The notes beneath the pieces were generated by a model. That model did not search any database and had not been told where the DNA came from. It saw only the letters and a program-made list of their open reading frames with translations. Below, piece after piece: positions 45,544 to 54,923 of a DNA stretch of 64,000 nucleotides (its first letter is position 1; the number at the start of each line of letters is the position of its first letter). The stretch covers positions 558,001-622,000 of the forward strand of contig NZ_CP076853.1 of assembly GCF_018987265.1 (NCBI RefSeq), written 5' to 3'. This stretch comes from Rhizobium sp. WYJ-E13 (lineage in GTDB: Bacteria > Pseudomonadota > Alphaproteobacteria > Rhizobiales > Rhizobiaceae). Both the position numbers and the translations under genes were made by a program.

Positions 45544-46164
45544 ATGCTCACACTCTATTTCGCGCCCGGTAGCTGCGCGCTTGCCAGCCTGATTGCGCTG
45601 GAGGAATCCGGCCTTTCCTTCGATGCGAAGAAGGTCAATACGCGCGAGAACGAGCAGCGCTCGGAAGCCTATCTGAAGATCAATCCGAAGGGCCGTGTTC
45701 CCGCACTTGCCACCGACCGCGGCGTACTGACCGAGTCGACGGCGATCCTCGCTTATATTGCCCAGATGGCGCCCGCCGTCAGGCTCGCGCCCCTCGACGA
45801 CCCCTTCGAATTTGCCCGGCTGCAGGCGTTCAACGGGTATATCTCATCGACAGTGCACGTGAACCATGCGCATCGCCCGCGGGGCTCCCGCTGGGCCGAT
45901 GATGAAGCGGCTCTGGAATCCATGAAGGCCAAGGTGCCGCAGACCATGGCCGAAAGCTTCGAACTGATCGAGAAGACGATGTTTGAGGGGCCGTGGGTCA
46001 TGGGCGAAACCTACACGGTCGCCGATCCCTATCTTTTCGTCATGACCGACTGGCTGCCATCCGATGGCGTCGATCCCGCACGCTTCCCCAAGGTCAGCGA
46101 GCATCATGCACGCATGCTGCAGCGCCCTGCTGTCCAGCGTGCGCTGGCGCGCGAAAAGGTCTAA
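45544..46164 (+). CDS. Glutathione S-transferase (beta-like class)
   Basis: A 206-residue GST. The N-terminal thioredoxin domain 'MLTLYFAPGSCALASLIALEESG' carries the Ser/Cys of beta-class enzymes, and 'INPKGRVPALATDRGVLTESTAILAYIAQ' holds the GSH-binding 'ES'. The C-terminal helical domain has 'VMGETYTVADPYLFVMTDWL'. It conjugates or reduces substrates with glutathione; substrate unknown. Its stop overlaps the convergent MmcQ gene by 4 bases. The ribosome site lies inside a strong hairpin. Confidence 0.88.
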   Translation: MLTLYFAPGSCALASLIALEESGLSFDAKKVNTRENEQRSEAYLKINPKGRVPALATDRGVLTESTAILAYIAQMAPAVRLAPLDDPFEFARLQAFNGYISSTVHVNHAHRPRGSRWADDEAALESMKAKVPQTMAESFELIEKTMFEGPWVMGETYTVADPYLFVMTDWLPSDGVDPARFPKVSEHHARMLQRPAVQRALAREKV

Positions 46165-46514
46165 CCGCGATAGGCGGAAATCAGCTTCTTCGGCGCCCGG
46201 TAGGTCCAGGCGTCGATCAGCCGCTGCTTGAGCTCGTCGTCGCCGATAGCGGCGACCCGAACCGGCAGGTACGGCCAGCCGACATAATGGTTTGTCTGAA
46301 AGTAGATATCGGGCGCCATCGTCAGCAGGTGTTCCTTATGATCGATCGGGATCGAGATCACCACCGTTTCGTCGTTCTTGACCGCGACGAAGCTTTTGCC
46401 CCTGACCTTCAGCGCAAGGTTGCCATAAGAGGTGCTTTCCTCGATGCCAGACAGGCCGGCCTCCTTCGCCAACCGCTTCAACCGTGCCAGAATCCCTTCC
46501 ACGCTTTCCGCCAT
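46161..46514 (-). CDS. MmcQ/YjbR-family protein
   Basis: A 117-residue protein of the MmcQ/YjbR DUF419 type: 'LSGIEESTSYGNLALKVRGKSFVAVKNDETVVISIPIDHKEHLLTMAPDIYFQTNHYVGWPYLPVRVAAIGDDELKQRLIDAW' spans the small CyaY-like domain. Some members bind DNA; no firm role is established. It is convergent with the GST gene. Upstream lies a small leftward frame at 46558, separated by 43 bases. Confidence 0.85.
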   Translation of the reverse strand: MAESVEGILARLKRLAKEAGLSGIEESTSYGNLALKVRGKSFVAVKNDETVVISIPIDHKEHLLTMAPDIYFQTNHYVGWPYLPVRVAAIGDDELKQRLIDAWTYRAPKKLISAYRG

Positions 46515-46557
46515 ACCGCCCGCCCCGACTATTCTTCGACGGGAATATAGTACAGCT

Positions 46558-46752
46558 TCAGACGCATTTCTCTAGTTGTCGTTGCAGAGGGTGTTTGGGC
46601 GCGGGTACCGGCAGAGGCAGGTCGGCAAGCTCTCGCTGCGACATGGAGGCGATGTCGGGGTGGCCGAGCAGATCGTCGTCCCAATCATCTTTGGTCTCTG
46701 AGGTCCTTGTGCCAGGATCTGTTTGGTTCCAGAAAAACTTCAGCAGTAACAT
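46558..46752 (-). CDS. Small hypothetical protein, 64 residues
   Basis: The product begins MLLLKFFWNQTDPGTRTSET and ends with two Cys-poor, Pro-rich stretches 'LADLPLPVPAPKHPLQRQLEKCV'; the middle is acidic ('KDDWDDDLLGH'). AGGAGAG stands 5 to 6 bases upstream of ATG 46752, a strong ribosome site and the main argument for a real gene. There is no signal peptide or membrane segment. No family recognised. It lies between MmcQ and LysR with no overlap. Confidence 0.5.
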   Translation of the reverse strand: MLLLKFFWNQTDPGTRTSETKDDWDDDLLGHPDIASMSQRELADLPLPVPAPKHPLQRQLEKCV

Positions 46753-46925
46753 CGTGGCTCTCCTTTCTCGATGCGTAACAGTGCCATCGGCGCAAGACAT
46801 CGCAATCGCCTTCGGCACCACGGGCATAGAATAGCCTCGAACATAATCGTCTTATGATGCCAATATCGGCGGCGAGCACCTGCTTTTCAATTGAGATTAC
46901 CAGTTTCCTGCTATAGGAAAGCTAT

Positions 46926-47822
46926 ATGAGAAACCTCAATTCCGTGCATCTCAATGGCCTTCGCGCACTGGAGGCCGTCGGTCGGCTTGGCTCGCTTCAG
47001 GCGGCGGCGCATGAACTCGGCGTGTCCGTCGGAGCCGTCAGCCAGCAGGTCATCAAGGCTGAAGCCCAACTCGGCCGGCTGCTCTTCGAGCGCACGCCGA
47101 AGGGCATGCTGGGGACGGAAGCGGGAGCGCCCGTTCTTGCCGCCCTGAACGAAGGCTTCGTGCGGCTTTCGGAAGCCGTTGCGATGGCGCAGCGCAAGGA
47201 CGAATGCATCCTGACCATCTCGGTAGCGCCTGTTTTGGCCGCCCGCTGGCTGGTCTGCCGGCTGGACCGTTTCATGGAGCGCCATCCGGAAATCAACCTG
47301 CGTCTCGACGCGACCACTAGACTCGTCAATCTGGCCGCCTCGGATATCGATGTCGCGATCCGTGTCGGCAAGGGTCATTGGCCGGGCGTGAAGGTCGAGC
47401 ATCTCCTGGAGCAGGTGGTGTTTCCCGTCTGCTCTCCCGAGATGGCCGCGAAGCTGAAGGAGCCGGCCGATATCCTGAAGCTGCCGGCCGTCATCGATGC
47501 CCATGCCATGTTCACATGGGATGTCTGGATGCAGGCGGCCGGGCTCTCGGGCGCGCCGCCTGCCGTCCGCCACAGCTTCAACGATGCCTCGCTTTGCCTC
47601 GATGCGGCGATTGCCGGGCAGGGTGTGATGCTCGCCTGGCAGACGCTCGCCGGCTATTCGCTGCAGGAAGGCCGGCTGGTCGCACCCTTCGGTATCCGCG
47701 CCAATACCGGCGACGGCTATTATTTCGTGAGTGCCGAAGGCGGCCGCGAGCCGAATAAGGTGCGCGACTTCAAGGCCTGGATCCGCGAAGAAATGGCCGA
47801 AACCGCCGCGATCTTCGGCTGA
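46926..47822 (+). CDS. LysR-family transcriptional regulator (GcvA-like)
   Basis: A 298-residue LTTR. The winged helix 'LNGLRALEAVGRLGSLQAAAHELGVSVGAVSQQVIKAEAQLGRLLFERTPKGML' is of the GcvA/AmpR subgroup (the pattern 'S.GAVS.Q'). The effector domain begins near 'LTISVAPVLAARWLVCRLDRFMERHPEINLRLDATTRLVNL'. LTTRs usually control a divergent or neighbouring gene; here the downstream GST on the opposite strand converges, so the target is not evident. Confidence 0.88.
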   Translation: MRNLNSVHLNGLRALEAVGRLGSLQAAAHELGVSVGAVSQQVIKAEAQLGRLLFERTPKGMLGTEAGAPVLAALNEGFVRLSEAVAMAQRKDECILTISVAPVLAARWLVCRLDRFMERHPEINLRLDATTRLVNLAASDIDVAIRVGKGHWPGVKVEHLLEQVVFPVCSPEMAAKLKEPADILKLPAVIDAHAMFTWDVWMQAAGLSGAPPAVRHSFNDASLCLDAAIAGQGVMLAWQTLAGYSLQEGRLVAPFGIRANTGDGYYFVSAEGGREPNKVRDFKAWIREEMAETAAIFG

Positions 47823-47825
47823 TCC

Positions 47826-48491
47826 TCAGACTTCGATCGGCTCCAGCGAGCGCTTGAGCTGCATTTCCAGATAGGCCGGGCGGGACTGGCAGCGCTTGAT
47901 CCAGGCGTCGATGTTCGGATGCGCCGCAAACAGCGCGGTTTCGCTCTGGGCGTAGCGCAGTACTTCCGCGATGTTGAGGTCGGCGACCGTGAAGCGCCCG
48001 CCGACGATCCAGTCCTTGCCCTCGAGATGTTTTTCGAGAACCGAAAGCGGCCGCTTCATAGTGCGGCAGGCGACATCGATTACGGCGCGTCCCGCCTCGG
48101 TGTTTTCCTTACCGTCATCATAGGTCGAAACGATCTTACCCGTGTTGCCATCGAGTTCGGAAACCGCCCAGATCGTCCACATCGTCATCAAACCGTCTTC
48201 CTCGACGGTTTTGCCGCCGAGTTCGCCGCCATACTTGCGCGCGAGATAGAGATTGATCGCCAGAGACTCGTTCAATACGAGATCGCCATCCTTGATGGCT
48301 GGGATCAGCGCCATCGGGTTGATGGCAAGAAATTCCGGCGAGAGCGTGTTAATGGGCGCATCCGGCGAGAGCGGATTGGCAAGGCGCCTGGCCTGCAGCA
48401 CCGGCACGGACTGGAATTCGATTCCCAGTTCCTCGACCATCCAGTAAACGCGGGCGGAGCGCGAACGGTAGACCCCGTAGATTGTCAGCAT
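47826..48491 (-). CDS. Glutathione S-transferase family protein
   Basis: A 221-residue GST. The N-terminal 'MLTIYGVYRSRSARVYWMVEELGIEFQSVPV' has the conserved Ser/Tyr-proximal start. 'LAINPMALIPAIKDGDLVLNESLAINLYLARKYGG' holds the GSH-contact 'ES'. The helical domain includes 'WIVGGRFTVADLNIAEVLRY' (the hydrophobic-staple motif). It differs clearly from the GST at 45544, so they are not recent duplicates. It converges with the LysR gene, 3 bases between stops. Confidence 0.88.
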   Translation of the reverse strand: MLTIYGVYRSRSARVYWMVEELGIEFQSVPVLQARRLANPLSPDAPINTLSPEFLAINPMALIPAIKDGDLVLNESLAINLYLARKYGGELGGKTVEEDGLMTMWTIWAVSELDGNTGKIVSTYDDGKENTEAGRAVIDVACRTMKRPLSVLEKHLEGKDWIVGGRFTVADLNIAEVLRYAQSETALFAAHPNIDAWIKRCQSRPAYLEMQLKRSLEPIEV

Positions 48492-48588
48492 AGCAATGTC
48501 CCCTTCTCTGATGCGCCGACCCTAAAGCCAGCGCAATCGTGAAAAAAGCATCTGCGGATGATATGTCGATGAAAGCTTTTGATAGCGC

Positions 48589-49971
48589 TCAGGAAATGCG
48601 GTTTCGGCCGATGGTCAGCTGCTTATAGCGGGAGCTATCATCGGCAAGCTCATCGGAGACTTGCTTGTCCCATTCGAAGCCCATCACAGCGCCCTTGCCC
48701 ATCTCCTGGAAGATATTGTCGGTGATGACGGCGGAACCCGCACCTTCGGTGACGGAAACCGCGCAGCCGACCGGCGACTTGCGCACGACATTGCCGTTGA
48801 CGACGACATTGCGCAGATAAGGCCCCCAGCCGATCTGCAGCCCCCAGCGCGGCGCGTCCTCGATGACATTGCCCGACACCAGCGTATCGGCCTCGGCTGC
48901 GATGCCGATGCCGAAGCCGACCTCGTGTTTGTAGGGGCCTTTGAGCGTCAGGTTGCGAATGACATTGCCGGTGACACTGGCCAGCCGGCCGCCCTGATCG
49001 AAATTAGCAATCGAAATGCCGTTCGCCGCTCCATCGATCATGTTGCCGGAGACGACGGCGCCGACGAATTCGAACTCCACGTAGATCGCCGTCTCGCCGG
49101 AGCGGCGGCACTGGTTGTTGCTGATCAGGATGTTGGAGCCGGAATTGGCGCGGATGGCGGTGAAGGCACAGTCGGAGATCTGGTTGTCAGCCACCGTCAC
49201 CCCATCGGCGCGGAAGATATTGATCCCGTTGCCGTTTTCGCCGGTGCCGCCATCATTGGCGCGGATATTGGAAACACGGTTGCCGGAAACGATCGTGCCA
49301 TCCTCGGCCTTCTTCCAGCGGTGCACCAGAATACCGCCATTGCCGCAGTCGGAAACCGTATTGTCTGTGACCGAGAGGCCTGTCGATTCCACCGCATAGA
49401 TGCCGGATTGCCCGGCGCCGGAAATACGGCTGCGTTCGATCCGCCCGCCACAACGCTCGAGCTGCAGCCCGTGCTTGCGGCTACCGCCGATTTCGCAATT
49501 GTCGATCAGCACCTCACCGACGCCGGTGAACTGGATGAGGGCGCCGGCATAATCTGCCAGCCACCGGTTCGATCCGTCGATGACGAGATTGGAAAGCTCG
49601 ATGCGGCCGGCATTCTCTGCGGCAAAAAGGTGACCTTCGCCGGTATAAACGATCCGCGTTGCGCCCGGCACGCCTGATATGCGCGTATTGTCCGGCAGCG
49701 TCAGGTTGGAGATGCGATAGGTGCCCGGCGGCAGGAAGACCGCTACGTTCTCGCGCGCCGCTTTTTCGATCATCTGCTGCAGATTGCGGTTCTTCTTGTC
49801 GCCGCTTTCGGGAACGGCGCGATACTGCACCGCATCGATCGAGCCGCGCAGGTCGGGCTGTTCCGCACTGAGCGGAGCCGCAAAAGCGCGCGGCGCCATC
49901 ATCGCCGCCGCAGAAGCGGCTGCCATGCCAAGTATATCCCGCCGGGAGATTTTGCTGAAATCCTTCTTCAT
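48589..49971 (-). CDS. TIGR03808-type Tat-exported right-handed beta-helix repeat protein
   Basis: A 460-residue protein. The signal peptide has a twin-arginine motif 'KISRRDILGMAAASAAAMMAPRAFAA', so export in a folded state is expected. The mature chain is a series of about 22-residue turns ('GIYAVESTGLSVTDNTVSDCGNGGILVHRWKK', 'ISDCAFTAIRANSGSNILISNNQ'), the pectate-lyase/NosD-like parallel beta-helix pattern with regular Asn/Asp at turns. No catalytic residues can be assigned. In the family its role is unknown; a surface or polysaccharide-binding protein is plausible. Confidence 0.88.
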   Translation of the reverse strand: MKKDFSKISRRDILGMAAASAAAMMAPRAFAAPLSAEQPDLRGSIDAVQYRAVPESGDKKNRNLQQMIEKAARENVAVFLPPGTYRISNLTLPDNTRISGVPGATRIVYTGEGHLFAAENAGRIELSNLVIDGSNRWLADYAGALIQFTGVGEVLIDNCEIGGSRKHGLQLERCGGRIERSRISGAGQSGIYAVESTGLSVTDNTVSDCGNGGILVHRWKKAEDGTIVSGNRVSNIRANDGGTGENGNGINIFRADGVTVADNQISDCAFTAIRANSGSNILISNNQCRRSGETAIYVEFEFVGAVVSGNMIDGAANGISIANFDQGGRLASVTGNVIRNLTLKGPYKHEVGFGIGIAAEADTLVSGNVIEDAPRWGLQIGWGPYLRNVVVNGNVVRKSPVGCAVSVTEGAGSAVITDNIFQEMGKGAVMGFEWDKQVSDELADDSSRYKQLTIGRNRIS

Positions 49972-50195
49972 GTCCGAGCTCCACGCAGGATTCATGCCAG
50001 CAGAAATGTTTCTTTTCGACACATGTCTGCAACAGAAGAATAGTCATCGGTCGATCAACAAACGCAACCTTTCCAATATTGTCGTCTTGTTCACCTTTCC
50101 ATTTAAGCAACCCGAAGGAAATGCTCGTTATTTTAGAAAGCGGTTTCAAATATGACTATTGTGGACAGGCCTGCGTTTACCGGGAGAACAGCGTC

Positions 50196-52493
50196 ATGAA
50201 TGGAATTGGGGTCCGACGTTGGGAATCTGGTGATACCTTCAGTGCCGAGACGCAGCGTATCGTGGCTGCCACGGAGGCAATGATGGCGGCGACCGCTCAT
50301 CATCTGTCCGAAGGCATAGAGAACCTCCGCCTCAAGGCAATCGTCCACGAGCTTCCCGATTTTCTTTACGTCAAGGACCGCGATGGTCGCTTCGTCTTCG
50401 CCAATGCTGTCATGGCGCGCAGCCACGGGCTGGAGAACGCTGCCGAGGTCGCCGGCAAGCGCGACTTCGACCTGTTCGATTTTGAGACGGCCCGCCGGTA
50501 TTTCGATGTCGAGCAGGAGATCATGTCGAGCGGCGAGCCCCGCATCGACATGGAAGAACTCGTACCGATGCCGGATGGCGGCACCATGTGTCGCCTGACC
50601 TCCAAGATACCGCTGCGCAACGATCGCGGCGAGGTCGTCGGCCTCATCGGTGTGTCCCGCGATATCACCGAGCGCAAGCGGCAGGAGGAGCTCTATCGCG
50701 GCCAGGCGAACCTGCTGGAAATGATCGCCCGCAACGAACCCCTGCCGATGATCCTCGAAGCACTGGTGCTGATGATCGAGCGCCAGATGATCGGTATTTC
50801 CGGCTCTGTGCTGCTGCTCGACCGCGAGGGCACACGGCTCTACCACGGCGCGGCTCCCAATTTGCCCGGCGCCTACAGCCGGATGATCGACGGTGTTGCA
50901 ATCGGCCCGAAGGTGGGCTCGTGTGGCACGGCGGCCTGGCGCGGCGAAACTGTCATCGTAGAGGACGTGATAGCCGATCCGCTCTGGGAGGATTTCCGGG
51001 TGATGGTCGGCCAGTTCGGCCTCCGCTCCTGCTGGTCGACGCCGATCTGCACCTCGCAGAAAAATGTGCTCGGCACTTTCGCGCTCTATTCGAAAGAAGT
51101 GAGACGTCCGACCGAACACGAGATGAGACTGGTGGCGCTCGCCACCCACATTGCCGGCATTGCCATCGAGCGCAAGCGCGTCGATGACCGCATCCATTTC
51201 ATGGCACATCACGACGACCTGACTGGTCTGCCGAACCGCGCCTTCCTGAAGGAGCGCATGGCGAAGATCCTCGATCAGGCCCGCCGCAACAACCGCAAGG
51301 TCACCGTCGGCTATATCGATCTCGACAATTTCAAGGAGATCAATGATACGAGCGGCCACGCCGCCGGCGACGAGGTGCTGAAGGAGATTGCTGCCCGCAT
51401 GGCGAATTGCGTGCGCGCCTCCGATATGGTCGTGCGCCTCGGCGGCGATGAATTCCTCGTCGTGCTCGTCCATCAGTCCAGCCACGATGCCGGCATAATG
51501 CGGCGGCTGCGCGAGCTTCAGAAGGCGATTTCCAAGCCTGTACGCTCCGAAGTTGGTGAGATCGCCGTCACTTCGAGCATCGGCGTTGCCGCCTTTCCGT
51601 GGGATGGTGCGACGCCGGACGAATTGCTCGCCAATGCCGACCGTGCCATGTATCGTGCCAAGCAGCTTGGCCGCAACACGCTGCAATACCACGACGGTGT
51701 CGTCAGCAATGCCGTCGATCTGCCGCTCAGCGAACAGGAGGAACTGCGCCAGGCGATCGTCGGCGACCAGCTTTTTCTGCTCTACCAGCCGCAGGTCGAT
51801 GTCGCGACCGGCCGTATCAGCGGTCTCGAAGCCCTGGTGCGCTGGAACCATCCGACCAAGGGCGTGATACCGCCCATGAATTTCATCCAGCTTGCCGAAG
51901 AAACCGGTCTCATCGTGCCGCTCGGTCTCTGGGTGCTGAACGAGGCCTGTCGCCAGGCTCGCGCCTGGCAGGACATGGGACTGACGCCATTGACAATCGC
52001 CGTCAATGTCTCGCCCAGGCAGTTCGCCGATCCCGATTTCGCCTCACACGTGGCAGAGGCAATTGACAGTCATCGGCTCAATGCGCGCTGGCTGGAGCTG
52101 GAGGTGACCGAAAGCGTCATCATGCAGGATGCCGCCCGTGCGCTCTCCATGATGCTGTCGCTGCGTGCGCTTGGCGTGCGTCTGTCGATCGACGATTTCG
52201 GCTCCGGCTATTCCTCGCTTGCCGCGCTGAAGACCTTCCCCTTCGACCGGTTGAAGATGGACCGCTCGCTGGTCGAGGCTCTGCCTGCCGATCAGACCGC
52301 CGTCGCCATTGCGTCGGCCGTCATTTCGCTCGCCCAGACGTTAAAACTCTCGGTGCTCGCCGAAGGCGTGGAAACCGACGCGCAGCTGGAATTCCTGCGC
52401 CATGTCAGATGCGAGGAGGCGCAGGGTTACCGCTTCTCCAGGCCCGTGGCGCCGGAAGAAATCGTCGTCATGCTGCTGGCGCGCGGCGCATGA
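50196..52493 (+). CDS. PAS-GAF-GGDEF-EAL c-di-GMP signalling protein
   Basis: A 765-residue cytoplasmic protein. A PAS domain (about 50-165) includes 'FLYVKDRDGRFVFANAVMARSHGLEN' and a PAC tail 'VVGLIGVSRDITERK'. A GAF domain (about 175-325) follows. The GGDEF domain has an intact 'RLGGDEFLVVL' and a canonical RxxD inhibitory site (RASD) five residues earlier. The EAL domain keeps 'GLEALVRW', 'IDDFGSGYSSL' and 'LAEGVETDAQ'. Both activities may be live; net direction cannot be told. GGGAGA supports ATG 50196. Confidence 0.93.
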   Translation: MNGIGVRRWESGDTFSAETQRIVAATEAMMAATAHHLSEGIENLRLKAIVHELPDFLYVKDRDGRFVFANAVMARSHGLENAAEVAGKRDFDLFDFETARRYFDVEQEIMSSGEPRIDMEELVPMPDGGTMCRLTSKIPLRNDRGEVVGLIGVSRDITERKRQEELYRGQANLLEMIARNEPLPMILEALVLMIERQMIGISGSVLLLDREGTRLYHGAAPNLPGAYSRMIDGVAIGPKVGSCGTAAWRGETVIVEDVIADPLWEDFRVMVGQFGLRSCWSTPICTSQKNVLGTFALYSKEVRRPTEHEMRLVALATHIAGIAIERKRVDDRIHFMAHHDDLTGLPNRAFLKERMAKILDQARRNNRKVTVGYIDLDNFKEINDTSGHAAGDEVLKEIAARMANCVRASDMVVRLGGDEFLVVLVHQSSHDAGIMRRLRELQKAISKPVRSEVGEIAVTSSIGVAAFPWDGATPDELLANADRAMYRAKQLGRNTLQYHDGVVSNAVDLPLSEQEELRQAIVGDQLFLLYQPQVDVATGRISGLEALVRWNHPTKGVIPPMNFIQLAEETGLIVPLGLWVLNEACRQARAWQDMGLTPLTIAVNVSPRQFADPDFASHVAEAIDSHRLNARWLELEVTESVIMQDAARALSMMLSLRALGVRLSIDDFGSGYSSLAALKTFPFDRLKMDRSLVEALPADQTAVAIASAVISLAQTLKLSVLAEGVETDAQLEFLRHVRCEEAQGYRFSRPVAPEEIVVMLLARGA

Positions 52494-53465
52494 TCATTTC
52501 ACCAGATCGGCGATCGTCTCGATCTCGTTCGTCCATATGCCGCCGGAATAATTGTCAGGCAGTTGCGCGAGGCGTTCGGCATTGTCGATACCAGTCGAAA
52601 AGCCGCCGCCGTGATAAGGCCCGATAACGAAGACCTGCGTATGTGCATCCTGCATGCGGTTGAGGAACCTGTCCGGCCAGTCCCACAGCCATGGCGCATA
52701 ATTGATCGGCACCAGCATCATTACATTCCGGCAGTCATCGGGCAGAAGACCTGTCCAGCCGTAGCCGATATAACCGGTGAGGCAGCCCATCAGGCTGGCG
52801 CGTGAAGCCGTGCGGATATCAGGCGCTAATTGCCGGAGCCGGTTGATCGGCTCGTTGCCGCCATAGACGATGGTCCTGGCGCGCCGCTCAACCGGCAGGC
52901 CGTTCAGCACGGCCGCGAGCTCTTCGCCCTCGGAAGGGTCGCGGCTTTTGACATTGATGAGCAGATGTTTGTCCGGGAAGGAGGAAAGCACCTCGTCAAG
53001 GGTCGGCATCTGACCGACGCCTTTGCCACGGAAGGGGAAACTCATGCCGCCATCGGCCGTGTAGCCATAACCGATGTCGAGTGTCTTCATCTCGGCCATG
53101 GAATGTTCGCGCGTGACGCCATGTCCGTTCGTGCGGCAATCGAGCGTCCAGTCATGGAAGACGGCGAACTGCCCGTCGGTTGTCGGATGCACATCGACCT
53201 CCACCACGTCGGCCCCGGCGTCGAAACCCGCCTGCATGGAGCGGATGGTATTCTCCAGATAATCGTGCTTCGGCGGCAGCATGCGCGCAGCCGTGCACGT
53301 GTCGTTCTTCAGATCCGTCTGATCGAAGCGCTGGGCGATGCCGCGATGCGCCAGAAGCAGTGGCTTGCCCTCGCGATGTTCGGCTAAAAAGCTGGTATTG
53401 TTGAGGTAAATTGCGGCGGCAAAGGCGAGAACCGCCATGCCTGTATATGTGAGCTTCCGTCCCAT
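52494..53465 (-). CDS. Glycerophosphodiester phosphodiesterase family protein
   Basis: A 323-residue protein with an N-terminal membrane anchor or signal ('KLTYTGMAVLAFAAAIYL'). The GDPD TIM barrel shows 'LLLAHRGIAQRF' (catalytic His), 'NTIRSMQAGFDAGADVVEVDVHPTTDGQFAVFHDWTLDCRTNG' (metal ligands E and D, and a second His). Activity on glycerophosphodiesters in the envelope is likely. Two ATGs are adjacent; the second (53465) sits 5 bases from GGAGG and was preferred over 53468. The stop abuts the c-di-GMP gene stop. Confidence 0.87.
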   Translation of the reverse strand: MGRKLTYTGMAVLAFAAAIYLNNTSFLAEHREGKPLLLAHRGIAQRFDQTDLKNDTCTAARMLPPKHDYLENTIRSMQAGFDAGADVVEVDVHPTTDGQFAVFHDWTLDCRTNGHGVTREHSMAEMKTLDIGYGYTADGGMSFPFRGKGVGQMPTLDEVLSSFPDKHLLINVKSRDPSEGEELAAVLNGLPVERRARTIVYGGNEPINRLRQLAPDIRTASRASLMGCLTGYIGYGWTGLLPDDCRNVMMLVPINYAPWLWDWPDRFLNRMQDAHTQVFVIGPYHGGGFSTGIDNAERLAQLPDNYSGGIWTNEIETIADLVK

Positions 53466-53599
53466 CATCCCCTCCGGTCGTGCCTCGGCCAATGGCTAGA
53501 AAGTGATTCCGGTGGTTCTTTGGCTCATTTGGGGCTTTTATGGGTTAAAGCTCGCCTTCACGTTGCAGAAACCCTATGTTGCAAGACATGGAGATGGCG

Positions 53600-54166
53600 A
53601 TGGCGGAGATTGTACTTTTTCATTCAGTCTACGGATTTCGGTCCCTTGAACGGGATGCCGCGGCGCGTCTGCGCACAGCGGGCCATCAGGTTATGACACC
53701 CGATCTCTACGGGGGCAGGGTAGGGCAGACGATCGAAGAAGGTTTCTCCATCCGCAAGGAGATCGGCTGGGCCGAACTCTGCAAGCGGGCCGAAAAGGCG
53801 GTTGCCGACCTCCCGGCATCGGCCGTCCTCGGCGGCTTCTCGATGGGGGCGGGTATTGCCGCAAGCCTCTGGCCGAGCCGACCGCAGACATCGGGCATGC
53901 TTCTGCTGCACAGCATCGCCGAGATTCCGGCCAATGCGCGCGAAGGCATTCCCGTTCAGGTCCATCTGGCAGACCCTGACGATTTCGAGCCGGCAGATGA
54001 AGTGGCGGCATGGCGCGCGCATGCTGCAAGAGCCAATATCAGCCTGGAGGTCTTCCTCTATCCCGGCGTTGGTCATCTCTACACCGATCCGTCGCTGCCG
54101 GATTACGATGCAAAGGCGACGGACGCCACCTGGAGCCGCGTCGACGCTTTCCTCGCCGTGCTCTGA
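53600..54166 (+). CDS. Dienelactone-hydrolase-like alpha/beta hydrolase
   Basis: A 188-residue compact hydrolase. The fold opens 'AEIVLFHSVYGFRSLERDAAARLRTAGHQVMTPDLYGG'. The nucleophile elbow is 'GGFSMGAGIAASL', with Ser where true dienelactone hydrolases have Cys. The acid is in 'HLADPDDFEPAD' and the His in 'YPGVGHLYTDP'. A Ser-His-Asp esterase is therefore expected. GGAG six bases ahead favours ATG 53600 over 53576, 53588 or 53594. Convergent with the DUF922 gene. Confidence 0.85.
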   Translation: MAEIVLFHSVYGFRSLERDAAARLRTAGHQVMTPDLYGGRVGQTIEEGFSIRKEIGWAELCKRAEKAVADLPASAVLGGFSMGAGIAASLWPSRPQTSGMLLLHSIAEIPANAREGIPVQVHLADPDDFEPADEVAAWRAHAARANISLEVFLYPGVGHLYTDPSLPDYDAKATDATWSRVDAFLAVL

Positions 54167-54171
54167 ACCTG

Positions 54172-54768
54172 TCAGGGACCGTTCACCAGCTTCAGGATGA
54201 GCTGCTGGATGTTGCCGCCCTCGCTCATTTCCAAGCGGTCGAAATCCCGGCCGCGCTGGCGCTGCTTGTTGGAGAGCTCGCCGAGCCGCGCCGTCAGCTC
54301 GGGCCTGATCTTCTTGCAGCCCGGATCGTCGGGCACGGAGAAGCCGTTGCTCAGCGTCTCGATCTCCTTGACCATCTCGACGATCGTCTCGCCGTGCCAG
54401 CGCTCATGGGTGCGCACGCCTGATATGAAGCTATCCCAGCTTGCCTTGGTGGCCGCCGGCAGGTCGGTCGGCGCTTTCGGAAGCGTGTAGATGATGGTGA
54501 GCTTCGGCTTTGCCGATGTCAGCGTGCAGGCACTGCCCTGCTGTTCATATTTGCGCGTCCAGGTCAGCTTGAAGGTCGTATGCGCGATGACCCGGCCCGG
54601 CCCGGCCTGCGGCCCGCGTTCGCCGATGGACCGGTAAAGTTCCATGCCGGTGCGGCCGGTGATCGCGTATGCCTTTACTTCCTCACTTGGCTGCCAGTCG
54701 GCTGCCGAGGCCGCGCCAGGCTCCATCAGCCCCAGCGCCAGTAGTGCATATCCGAAAACAGTCCGCAT
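54172..54768 (-). CDS. DUF922 family putative zinc-dependent protease, exported
   Basis: A 198-residue protein with a signal peptide ('TVFGYALLALGLMEPGAASA'). The mature part has 'YAITGRTGMELYRSIGERGP' and the conserved 'FISGVRTHERWHGETIVEMVKEIE', the HExxH-like H-E-R-W-H motif of DUF922, a predicted Zn peptidase of the periplasm. Two Cys in the mature protein may form a disulfide. Substrate unknown. It is divergent from the exonuclease gene. Confidence 0.83.
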   Translation of the reverse strand: MRTVFGYALLALGLMEPGAASAADWQPSEEVKAYAITGRTGMELYRSIGERGPQAGPGRVIAHTTFKLTWTRKYEQQGSACTLTSAKPKLTIIYTLPKAPTDLPAATKASWDSFISGVRTHERWHGETIVEMVKEIETLSNGFSVPDDPGCKKIRPELTARLGELSNKQRQRGRDFDRLEMSEGGNIQQLILKLVNGP

Positions 54769-54923
54769 GCGCCCTCATTCGCTTTCCTACTGCAGCGCCG
54801 GCGAAGCTAATGGGGGTTGCGGGAGGATGCAATGGACGAAGCCTGCATGCCACGCCTCGGCTGGTAAATTTGGCGCCGTGTATCCCTCTGGCGCAAAACG
54901 CAATTCCCACTATCTTTGCTGTC